Source: Candidatus Bathyarchaeota archaeon
GTDB taxonomy: Archaea > Thermoproteota > Bathyarchaeia > 40CM-2-53-6
DNA: 5,640 nucleotides
Direction of reading: 5' to 3'
NCBI GenBank assembly: GCA_005888695.1
Contig: VBBH01000108.1
Coordinates: forward strand, 1-5,640
Shown here: positions 1 to 5,627 of the stretch, piece after piece
How positions within the stretch are numbered: position 1 is the stretch's first letter
Layout of the letters: every line of letters starts with the position of its first letter
Made by a program: the position numbers and the translations under genes
Notes under the pieces: generated by a model
The model's input: the letters and a program-made list of their open reading frames with translations, nothing else
Told to the model about the DNA's origin: nothing
Databases searched by the model: none

Positions 1-209
1 GATTCCATCGGAGACAGGTGGGATTGAACCACATTGCCTTCCAGGCGAAATCGAACGCAGATGTGGACAGACTTCACAGCGAGTTTCTTGTTCCGAGGAG
101 CATCAAGGTCCTCTACGGTGGACCGAAAGAATATCCTGAGTACCGGAAGGGCTACTATGCGGTCTATTTCGAGGACCCTGATAGAATCAAGTTGGAATTT
201 GTCCATTGA
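1..209 (+). CDS. VOC (glyoxalase/extradiol dioxygenase superfamily) protein, C-terminal part
   Basis: This is the C-terminal half of a small vicinal-oxygen-chelate fold protein whose start lies beyond the left edge; the reading frame begins at base 3. A GTG at 18 could be read as a start, but the residues before it (FHRRQ) match YHRKR in the intact neighbour downstream, so the frame continues upstream. The visible part has the beta-strand motif GLNHIAF with a candidate metal-ligand His (bases 30-32) and the terminal motif YFEDPDRIKLE with a candidate ligand Glu (bases 195-197). VOC proteins use a paired beta-alpha-beta-beta-beta fold to bind a divalent metal and act as isomerases, dioxygenases or thiol transferases; the substrate cannot be told here. 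It is about 63% identical by eye (42 of 67 positions) to the next gene, so the two are tandem paralogues. The gap to that gene is 78 bases and shows no clear promoter or terminator. Confidence 0.85.
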   Translation, partial: FHRRQVGLNHIAFQAKSNADVDRLHSEFLVPRSIKVLYGGPKEYPEYRKGYYAVYFEDPDRIKLEFVH

Positions 210-287
210 GTCGGATAGGGCTCACGAAGAGACATTGGAAGAACTCAGCGGCTAAGGTGACTCTACGAGAAGTGGTCTGGTCCAGTC

Positions 288-710
288 TTGGAAAATAAGT
301 TCAAGCATCCGGTTCACCACTTCCAGATCCAGGTCTCGAATATTCAGAAATCTGCAAAGTTCTACGCCGAGCTGCTGGGCCGGCTCAGCTTTACCAAGGT
401 ATTCGAAATAGAGGGAATAGTAGAATGGCAGAAGGAGGGAACCAGAATCATCCTTGCCCAGTGTCCCAAGAGGCTCCTCGCCGAGGGCTATCATCGGAAA
501 CGTATCGGTCTCAACCACATAGCCTTCCGAGCACCAAGCCGCGAAGCAGTCGACGAGCTCTATCGCAGCTATCTTCTTCCCCAGAAGATCCCGACACTGT
601 ATGGCGGGCCTAAGGAGTGGAAGGATTATGATCCGGGCTACTACGCAGTCTACTTTGAGGATCCTGACCGGATAAAGCTCGAACTAGTCTACGTCCCAGG
701 CGATTTGTAA
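288..710 (+). CDS. VOC family protein (glyoxalase/dioxygenase-like), complete
   Basis: This is a complete 140-residue single-domain VOC protein, the usual length for a two-module monomer that dimerises. The first beta-alpha-beta-beta-beta module covers about residues 8-60 (HHFQIQV, then SAKFYAELLG, a typical helix after strand 1). The second covers about 73-136 (GLNHIAF ... YYAVYFEDPDRIKLELVY). Candidate metal ligands are His11, His77 and Glu132, the His/His/Glu set of FosA-type enzymes and extradiol dioxygenases. A Glu at the end of the first module, found in glyoxalase I, is not evident (RIILAQC), so glyoxalase I activity is unlikely. The start is TTG at 288: the frame is closed by TGA at 258-260 and no ATG or GTG lies between. 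No convincing ribosome-binding site precedes it. It is probably cytoplasmic. Substrate and reaction are unknown. It may be co-transcribed with its paralogue just upstream, and a T tract follows at 768-774. Confidence 0.9.
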   Translation: MENKFKHPVHHFQIQVSNIQKSAKFYAELLGRLSFTKVFEIEGIVEWQKEGTRIILAQCPKRLLAEGYHRKRIGLNHIAFRAPSREAVDELYRSYLLPQKIPTLYGGPKEWKDYDPGYYAVYFEDPDRIKLELVYVPGDL

Positions 711-767
711 AAACGAGACCGTTCCATCAAGAGAAGCAAATTCACTCTGCATAGCGAGTCATATGCC

Positions 768-774
768 TTTTTTT
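768..774 (+). terminator. T7 tract, possible archaeal-type terminator after the VOC genes
   Basis: A run of seven T on the plus strand lies 57 bases after the second VOC stop codon. Archaeal RNA polymerase can terminate on T-rich runs without a strong hairpin. Only a weak four-base stem (ACTC/GAGT) is seen upstream, so this is a poor fit for a bacterial intrinsic terminator. It would separate the VOC genes from the winged-helix gene. The call rests on position and base content only. Confidence 0.4.
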
Positions 775-822
775 CCGGTATCGTCATAGCCGATCCCTAA
801 GCTAGAAACATTATCAGTGCAA

Positions 823-837
823 CCCGAGATACTCGGG
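823..837 (+). promoter_or_regulatory. Perfect dyad CCCGAG-ATA-CTCGGG in the leader of the HTH_42 gene
   Basis: Two perfectly complementary six-base arms flank a three-base centre, 19 bases before the TTG start of the winged-helix gene. It has no following T run, so it does not look like a terminator. It could be an operator, since it lies just after a loose A/T-rich stretch at 806-815 (AAACATTATC) that might serve as a weak TATA-like element. It could also be a small RNA hairpin in the leader that influences use of the weak TTG start. The symmetry is directly visible; the function is inference. Confidence 0.4.
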
Positions 838-856
838 CATCGAGACATCAAATCAT

Positions 857-2107
857 TTGGACAAAGCGACCATAACGACTTCTGCACAAGCCGCAAGACG
901 ACTTGCGGTCACGAAGCAACATCTCGCTGGCAGGTTGCCGTCGAGGGCAACAGGCAAAGATATCCTGTCAGTGGTGCGCGACCTAACCTTTGTTCAGTGG
1001 GACCCAATAGCGGTAGTCGCGCCGTCTCATGTGTTGTCCCTTTGGAACCGGGTAGGCAATTTTCGGCTCTCGGACCTCGAAAAACTACTGTGGGACAAGA
1101 AGAGACTGTTCCTACACTGGGTCAACTTCGCAGCCTCGCTCGTGCTTACCGAAGACTATCCACTATACTATTCGATGATGAGGCGATACCCAGAATCGAT
1201 CGGCAAGTCTTGGGGATCGCGGAAGCCGAGAACGAGAGAGTTCCTTGCCGAGCACAAAGAACTGGGCAAGTCTATACTGACTCAGCTCAAGAAGGGACCA
1301 CTACAGCTGACCCAGTTCAAAGAGTATGTTCGTACCAAGAGTGTGGACGGATGGAGTACTGGAAGCGTTGTCTCCAGGATGCTCTTCCACTTGGAAATGA
1401 GCGGAAAGATCATTGTAGCAGGTCATCAAGGTAACCGGAACATATGGACCCTAGCCGAGATGTTCCTCCCGAAATCGGTGGAGAAGAAGCAACTCTCAGA
1501 AGAAGAGGTTGAGCGCATAGCTGCTCAGAGAGCTATCAGGGCCCTCGGGACAGCTTCGCCTCGCGAGATTAACTACTATTTCCCGCGCGGCCGTTATCAG
1601 AACCTGAAGAAGGCCTTGGAAAGCCTTCAGAAGGACTCTATCATGCATCGGGTTCACGTTGCCGAGTTTCAAGAGAGGGACGAGCGATACATCCATGATC
1701 TAGACGTCAGGCTCCTCGAATCAATCAATGACCATGATTGGCAGCCGCGGATCTCGTTGCTTCCTCCCTTCGATAATCTGATCTGCGGCAGACAAAGAAC
1801 AAACAGAGTCTTTGGCTTCGACTACAACCATGAAATGTTCCTGCCTCAACACAAACGAAAGTTCGGTTACTACGTACTACCCATCCTGTGGGGGGAGAGA
1901 TTGATAGGCAGAATCGACCCCATTTTGGAAAAAAGCAAAGAGACGCTAATGATCAATTCGGTGCACGCGGAGCCTGGCGCGCCAGATGACAAGGAGGCCG
2001 CGTCGAAGATCGGGGAGAAGATAGAACATTTAGCAGAATTTCTCGGGGCTAAGGAAGTCGTATACACGGCTCGCGTCCCGGCGGCTTGGAAGAATTCTCT
2101 TCGCTGA
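857..2107 (+). CDS. Winged-helix HTH_42 family protein, YcaQ/AlkZ-like DNA glycosylase
   Basis: This 416-residue protein matches the HTH_42 family, whose studied members (Streptomyces AlkZ, E. coli YcaQ) are DNA glycosylases that unhook interstrand crosslinks or remove bulky alkylated bases. The N-terminal part has QAARRLAV (11-18), then VVRDLTFVQWDPI (39-51). Gln47-Trp48-Asp49 fits the QxD signature of the YcaQ branch rather than the QxQ of AlkZ. HVLSLWNR (58-65) and HWVNFAASLV (87-96) follow, also family-typical. Two winged-helix segments lie at about 138-204 and 215-290. The C-terminal block LLPPFDNL (301-308), FGFDYNHEMFLP (319-330) and GYYVLPILWGERLIGRID (337-354) is the family hallmark. 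No signal peptide is seen, so it acts on DNA in the cytoplasm. The start is TTG at 857: the frame is open back to TAG at 803-805 and has no earlier ATG, GTG or TTG; the next in-frame TTG, at 935, would cut the conserved N-terminus. No ribosome-binding site is clear. Family assignment is firm; glycosylase activity is inferred. Confidence 0.9.
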   Translation: MDKATITTSAQAARRLAVTKQHLAGRLPSRATGKDILSVVRDLTFVQWDPIAVVAPSHVLSLWNRVGNFRLSDLEKLLWDKKRLFLHWVNFAASLVLTEDYPLYYSMMRRYPESIGKSWGSRKPRTREFLAEHKELGKSILTQLKKGPLQLTQFKEYVRTKSVDGWSTGSVVSRMLFHLEMSGKIIVAGHQGNRNIWTLAEMFLPKSVEKKQLSEEEVERIAAQRAIRALGTASPREINYYFPRGRYQNLKKALESLQKDSIMHRVHVAEFQERDERYIHDLDVRLLESINDHDWQPRISLLPPFDNLICGRQRTNRVFGFDYNHEMFLPQHKRKFGYYVLPILWGERLIGRIDPILEKSKETLMINSVHAEPGAPDDKEAASKIGEKIEHLAEFLGAKEVVYTARVPAAWKNSLR

Positions 2108-2177
2108 GTCATGCTCCCGGACAGCAACTATGAATTGGACAGTCCAGCCAGTCGCAGAGTCACACGATAGTAATTCG

Positions 2178-3971
2178 TCACTTTACCAGTGGTAGGTCAA
2201 GGAAGCTCAGTCGTGTCGAGTCATGGTAGACCTTTACATTGGCCTTGCGCGCTTCTCTACCTGACTCCTCGCCTTCAACGCCGCCGTTGTTATAGTTCTT
2301 CTCTAGGAAGATCGAATTTGGACAGGATAGGGTGAGGCGTAACCTGCTTCCCTTGGAAATGCGTCGAGAGAAGAAGTAGAAGCCGTTGAACTCGTAACGA
2401 TCAACCGACCCAGCCTTGACAAGTATCGGTTTTACTAGTGATTCTCTGTAGCGCGCCCGCAACAAGTCCTCGGAGAGAAAGACGCTTGATCCATCGATCA
2501 TAATCTCGTAGAGACGGACCCAGAAGTCAGTGTCGGGTACATCGATGCTCATCCATACAACGAGTCTAGGAGAACCAGAGATCTCCGTTGCATCGCTGAA
2601 GGGGTCAGTATGATACGCGACTCCCGCACCGGGAAAGTTCAATGCGTATCGCTGGTCTGTCAAGAAGTTCTTGACCTCGTCCCTCTCCACTTCCCCCGGC
2701 CGAACGTCCATTGGATCGTAGACATACTGGTCCGGCAACTGTTTGCCAGGTTTTTCCTCGGTCAAGAATCCGGAATGTAATGAGTCGCCTGCAGAGATTC
2801 CGGGAGACTGGAGATACAGTTTCAGTTTGTCATTTGAAATCGTTTCGATAGTGTCGGCATACTTCCAAGCCTCCTCCCCTACTCCCGTCACATAGTACGC
2901 CACTCGCCTCTTGAGAAACTCGGGCTTCGATCCACTCTTCATCGTCCAATCATACCATTCCCTATGCAACTTGTTAAGATCCACAAGACTCGCCTCTCCA
3001 AAGGTCAACCCACCCACCTCTTTCTTCGGAGTCCTAGTTCCCGGATGATCCCAAGGCCCGATGACCAAGTAATGATCACTCTTTGCAGATCGGGAACCAT
3101 ATTTCATATGCCGCCTGTAAAACTCCAGTGCACCCGGTTGATCCCCATCATAATGACCCGTGATTGTCAAAATTGGCACGTCCATTCTGTTATAGTCCCG
3201 TTGATCTGGGGCCATAGCACTCCAATAGTTATCGGGCGTAGGGTGCTCGGTTACCCAATTACTGAAGACAGTTGACATGTTGCCCGCTGTCTTATCCAAG
3301 TCACGGAAGGGCAGATGTTTCAGGTAGTGTTCTCGAAATTTCTCGATCCAAAACTTGCTATCGCCCCAGACAGCATAGTTCGCAGTTAAGCCACTGGTGA
3401 GCGTCAACCACTGCATTTCATAGGAGAAGAAGATATTCTTGAAGAACGGAAAATCTACAGCGGGATGCGCCGAAGCCGCAGGCACGATCGTCTTTAGATG
3501 TGGAGGAAACTCCTTCAGAGTCGACCACTGATCGAAGCCCGCATAGGAGCCGCCCCACATTGCAATCTTCCCATTCGACCATGACTGACGAGCAAGCCAC
3601 TCGACAATATCATAGCCGTCTCGTCCCTCATTCTCGAAAGGCCTGAATTCGCCTTCTGAGTTTCCTCTGCCCCTACAATCGACGAGAGCGAAGACGTATC
3701 CATTCTTGGAGAAGTAAACTCCACGTTCATGATAGGTGTCGGCAGTGTAAGGAGTGAGCGTAAAGATCACTGGAAGAGGCTTCTTCATCTCACGAGGCTT
3801 GTACAGCGTGGCGGAGAGCTTGACACCGTCGCGTAATGGTATCCTGACATTCCAGACAAATTCAGTTTGCACCTCTACTCCGACTCTAGCCTTCGTCCCA
3901 GTTGTAGAGGCGGGACGCAATTCTTGGTCGGAATGTGAAAATGGACTCATCCACAAGGTTGAACATGTCAT
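2178..3971 (-). CDS. CocE/NonD family hydrolase (X-Pro dipeptidyl-peptidase S15-type alpha/beta hydrolase)
   Basis: This 597-residue protein is a serine esterase or amidase of the group holding cocaine esterase, glutaryl-7-ACA acylase and X-Pro dipeptidyl-peptidases. The alpha/beta-hydrolase domain starts near residue 40 (VRIPLRDGVKLSATLYKP). TPY with Tyr75 fits the oxyanion-hole Tyr. DCRGRGNSEGEF is at 98-109. The nucleophile elbow GGSYAG places Ser142; TGHYDG places catalytic Asp275; IGPWDHPG places His309. A lid-like helical insert lies at about 173-260. The C-terminal jelly-roll (PepX_C) domain runs from about residue 440 to the end. All triad residues are present and length is normal, so it is probably active; the substrate is unknown. 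No signal peptide or membrane helix is seen, so it is likely cytoplasmic. ATG 3971 is the most upstream start, since an in-frame TAA lies at 3987-3989. The ATG at 3950 (Met8) is an alternative, as the first 38 residues are poorly conserved in type. Its start overlaps the stop of a short frame with a strong ribosome-binding site. Confidence 0.93.
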   Translation of the reverse strand: MTCSTLWMSPFSHSDQELRPASTTGTKARVGVEVQTEFVWNVRIPLRDGVKLSATLYKPREMKKPLPVIFTLTPYTADTYHERGVYFSKNGYVFALVDCRGRGNSEGEFRPFENEGRDGYDIVEWLARQSWSNGKIAMWGGSYAGFDQWSTLKEFPPHLKTIVPAASAHPAVDFPFFKNIFFSYEMQWLTLTSGLTANYAVWGDSKFWIEKFREHYLKHLPFRDLDKTAGNMSTVFSNWVTEHPTPDNYWSAMAPDQRDYNRMDVPILTITGHYDGDQPGALEFYRRHMKYGSRSAKSDHYLVIGPWDHPGTRTPKKEVGGLTFGEASLVDLNKLHREWYDWTMKSGSKPEFLKRRVAYYVTGVGEEAWKYADTIETISNDKLKLYLQSPGISAGDSLHSGFLTEEKPGKQLPDQYVYDPMDVRPGEVERDEVKNFLTDQRYALNFPGAGVAYHTDPFSDATEISGSPRLVVWMSIDVPDTDFWVRLYEIMIDGSSVFLSEDLLRARYRESLVKPILVKAGSVDRYEFNGFYFFSRRISKGSRLRLTLSCPNSIFLEKNYNNGGVEGEESGREARKANVKVYHDSTRLSFLDLPLVK

Positions 3972-4000
3972 GTCTTGATCTGCCGCTTATGGCTTCGCAT
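3968..4000 (-). CDS. Possible 10-codon leader ORF (MRSHKRQIKT) overlapping the hydrolase start
   Basis: A short ATG frame reads MRSHKRQIKT and stops with TGA. That TGA shares bases with the ATG of the hydrolase as ATGA, the classic geometry of translational coupling. It is preceded at eight bases by AGGAGGG, the best ribosome-binding site in the window. Four of its ten residues are Arg or Lys. It may be a translated leader that passes ribosomes to the hydrolase gene. An alternative is that it is the true N-terminus of the hydrolase, split off by a one-base insertion or two-base deletion in assembly between about 3968 and 3986. No homology can be claimed for so short a peptide. Confidence 0.35.
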   Translation of the reverse strand: MRSHKRQIKT

Positions 4001-4008
4001 GGTCTCGT

Positions 4009-4015
4009 CCCTCCT
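4009..4015 (-). promoter_or_regulatory. Strong Shine-Dalgarno AGGAGGG before the leader ORF
   Basis: AGGAGGG on the minus strand matches the usual anti-Shine-Dalgarno core and sits eight bases before ATG 4000. It is 37 bases before the hydrolase ATG at 3971, too far to serve that start directly. It stands out because the other genes here have no clear site. It therefore supports translation beginning at 4000, either of a separate leader peptide or of a hydrolase N-terminus now out of frame. Confidence 0.55.
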
Positions 4016-4036
4016 GTACGGTCAAGCTGTGTACAG
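4014..4036 (-). repeat. Inverted repeat CTGTAC-N11-GTACAG touching the ribosome-binding site
   Basis: Two perfect six-base arms (CTGTAC at 4031-4036 and GTACAG at 4014-4019, read on the minus strand) are separated by 11 bases. The 3' arm shares its last two bases (AG, 4014-4015) with AGGAGGG. In RNA this would be a modest hairpin next to the ribosome-binding site; in DNA it would be a dyad suitable for a dimeric regulator. It lies between the membrane gene stop and the hydrolase start, so it could set hydrolase expression separately from upstream genes. Confidence 0.35.
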
Positions 4037-4048
4037 TGTAGACTCTCA

Positions 4049-5101
4049 TCAGACCGTCCCAGTCCTTGATACTGTAGAGGTATTCGGGCTATTCGGTTCC
4101 ACAGTCTTACGTCTGAACCTAGGGTACAACCTGCCTAGAAGGTAGCCATAGACCAGGCTCGCGGCTAAGCCGAGCCCCAGCTGTACAATACCATAGACAA
4201 CTCCGTAATCGAAGAGTCCGGTGAGATTGATTAGGGAGTTTATGATCCAGAGCACTAGTCCAAACAGGAGGGCCTTCGATAGTATGCTTCGACCCTTCAA
4301 GAATCTGCTGTTCACCCCAGAAAAGACGAGTCCGAGAATTGCTCCTATGATAACTCCACCAATAATCGAGGCTAGGATGACGATCAGAATCGCAAGAGTT
4401 ACGAGCTGATCAACGGTCAATCCCACATTTTGCCCTGTAACAAGATCCAATTGTATCTGCGACCTGATGTCGCTCGCAACTAGGAGTAGGATGGATTCGG
4501 ATACTGCTGTAACGGCGCCGTAGGCCAGGCCTCCAACCATCCCAGCCTTCGCCGCTTCGAAAGCCATCAATAGGACAATGACCCCGAGACCTGCAGCCAC
4601 AGCACCCGCGATCAGGAGATTGACCGAGAAGAACAATGTAGACAATCCAACGAGGACGACTCCTACATGGATCAGTCGCTCGTTCCGACTAACATGGGCA
4701 ACATCCCTAACCAGAAGCTTGCGGTATCCGACCACCTCCGTGGCGATTATGATGAACCCGACCGTGCCGATGAAAAAGTCAGTCGTCAATTGTGAATGAT
4801 AATCATTGAATGTCAAGAGTAGGCCCACCTCGTCCGCAAGTAGGCCAGCGCCCAAGCCGAACACTAACGCATAGATCCTCTCCAGCCTCTGATTATTGTA
4901 AGCGATTCCCAGCCAGCCCGCAGCGGACATCATGATCAGACCGTACCAGAAGTGATGGAAATGGACGCCACCAGTCTCCACTACAACAGTAGGATTCAGG
5001 TCAGCGAATAGTCGGGATCCGAAGAAGGATGTGAGGAAGGCAATTGTTCCGTAAAATGTGAGCCCGTGTCCGTAGACACTGCGTTGAAACCATTGTGGCA
5101 T
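4049..5101 (-). CDS. Polytopic membrane protein of unknown function, HFHH/DE motif, two apparent modules
   Basis: This 350-residue protein has roughly ten hydrophobic segments, at about residues 14-33, 50-68, 73-97, 107-124, 143-162, 163-180, 184-210, 233-260, 275-294 and 298-323. It ends in a basic (FRRK) then Ser/Thr-rich polar tail. The N-terminal module carries VHFHHFWYGLIM (His47, His49, His50), GLGAGLLADEVGLLL (Asp90, Glu91) and TTDFF (Asp108). This resembles an uncharacterised integral membrane family common in actinobacteria, recalled as HxHH...GxGxxLxLDEFxL. The clustered His/Asp/Glu next to membrane segments could bind a metal; that is speculation. The C-terminal module (about 180-325) is rich in Gly and small residues (GMVGGLAYGA, GGVIIGAILG, LFGLVLWIINSL) and looks like an archaeal multi-span protein. 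The ATG at 5101 has no Shine-Dalgarno: the 12 bases before it are all pyrimidine. The DUF1801 gene ends 16 bases upstream on the same strand. No enzyme or transporter role can be assigned. Confidence 0.88.
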   Translation of the reverse strand: MPQWFQRSVYGHGLTFYGTIAFLTSFFGSRLFADLNPTVVVETGGVHFHHFWYGLIMMSAAGWLGIAYNNQRLERIYALVFGLGAGLLADEVGLLLTFNDYHSQLTTDFFIGTVGFIIIATEVVGYRKLLVRDVAHVSRNERLIHVGVVLVGLSTLFFSVNLLIAGAVAAGLGVIVLLMAFEAAKAGMVGGLAYGAVTAVSESILLLVASDIRSQIQLDLVTGQNVGLTVDQLVTLAILIVILASIIGGVIIGAILGLVFSGVNSRFLKGRSILSKALLFGLVLWIINSLINLTGLFDYGVVYGIVQLGLGLAASLVYGYLLGRLYPRFRRKTVEPNSPNTSTVSRTGTV

Positions 5102-5117
5102 GAGAGAGGAGAGGTCC

Positions 5118-5591
5118 CTAGCTCGCCGCTTTCTTCACGAGCGCGGCGATCCTTGCCTCTTCGGCGGCAGTCAACCCCTTCAATGCGAAGGCGGTCGGCC
5201 ACATGTTGCCTTCGTCGAGGTTCGCCTTGTCGCTGAAGCCGAACGTCGAGTACCTCGTCTTGAACTTCTGCCCCGGTTGGAAGAAGCAGACGACCTTGCC
5301 GTCCTTCCCTTCCTGGGCATACGCGGGCATGCCGTACCAGAGTCTCGGCGAGAGTGCTGGCACGCTTTCCATGATGACTGCATGGAGCCGCTTGGCCATG
5401 GTGCGATCTGGTTCGTGCATATCGGCGATCTTCGCCAGCACTGCGCCTTCCCCGTCCGCCTTGTCTCCTTTCAGCTCTTGGAAGCGTTCCTTCATCGCGC
5501 CCCTTTCCTCGTCCGTGAATCCCTTGAACTTCTTGCTGGTCGCGGTTATGCTCTTGACGGACTTTTGCGTGCCCTTCTGTGCAGGTTTCAT
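5118..5591 (-). CDS. DUF1801 domain-containing protein (YdhG/YjbR-CyaY-like fold)
   Basis: This complete 157-residue protein belongs to the DUF1801 family, small soluble proteins of unknown biochemical role with a frataxin-like fold. A Lys-rich, probably disordered tail (1-23) precedes [17 protein letters not shown] (25-41), a charged helix. The core is VLAKIADM (51-58), [12 protein letters not shown] (62-73), [12 protein letters not shown] (80-91), [23 protein letters not shown] (98-120), [15 protein letters not shown] (123-137) and a C-terminal helix [11 protein letters not shown]. The WYGMPAY and MWPTAF signatures are strongly family-typical, closest by memory to the version widespread in actinobacteria. 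GC in sampled stretches is about 58-63%, against about 50% in its neighbours, so recent transfer from a GC-rich bacterium is likely. ATG 5591 is the chosen start; no Shine-Dalgarno precedes it, but a TATA-like box lies at leaderless spacing. It is the likely first gene of a run with the membrane and hydrolase genes. Confidence 0.93.
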   Translation of the reverse strand: MKPAQKGTQKSVKSITATSKKFKGFTDEERGAMKERFQELKGDKADGEGAVLAKIADMHEPDRTMAKRLHAVIMESVPALSPRLWYGMPAYAQEGKDGKVVCFFQPGQKFKTRYSTFGFSDKANLDEGNMWPTAFALKGLTAAEEARIAALVKKAAS

Positions 5592-5613
5592 GAAATTCGA
5601 TTCGTCTTAAGAG

Positions 5614-5627
5614 CTTAATTACTTTTT
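5614..5627 (-). promoter_or_regulatory. Probable archaeal promoter (BRE plus TATA-like box) for the DUF1801 gene
   Basis: On the minus strand AAAAAG (5622-5627) is followed directly by TAATTAAG (5614-5621). The A/T box is centred 26 bases before the ATG at 5591, the spacing expected when transcription starts at or next to the start codon. The purine run before it resembles a TFB-recognition element. An eight-base palindrome TCTTAAGA (5605-5612) lies between box and start and could be an operator. No ribosome-binding site is present, in keeping with a leaderless mRNA. The assignment depends on the host being archaeal. Confidence 0.45.

Noticed and set aside
18..20. GTG as the start of the first VOC gene
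   Set aside because: The residues encoded at 3-17 align with the paralogue, and starting here would remove the whole first half of the VOC fold; the gene is cut by the window edge instead.
252..518. 88-codon minus-strand frame opposite the second VOC gene
   Set aside because: It is antisense to an intact VOC domain and has no family resemblance.
806..815. AAACATTATC as a TATA box for the HTH_42 gene
   Set aside because: It resembles an archaeal box only loosely and its distance to the TTG would need a leader of about 20 bases; not strong enough to list as a promoter.
817..1434. 205-codon plus-strand frame overlapping the HTH_42 gene
   Set aside because: It runs in another frame over the strongly conserved N-terminal half of the HTH_42 protein; its own translation has no recognisable motif and low-complexity, shadow-like composition.
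2136..2146. TGGAC-A-GTCCA palindrome in the convergent gap
   Set aside because: The one-base centre cannot form an RNA loop without opening the stem, no T run follows, and 11 bases of symmetry can occur by chance.
2964..3275. 103-codon plus-strand frame inside the hydrolase gene
   Set aside because: It lies opposite the Asp275/His309 region of a well-conserved enzyme and shows no domain or initiation signal.
5100..5618. 172-codon plus-strand frame opposite the DUF1801 gene
   Set aside because: The minus-strand frame has clear DUF1801 motifs. High GC lengthens antisense frames by chance, and this translation is an Arg/Leu/Glu-rich shadow; the same holds for the frame at 5203-5610.
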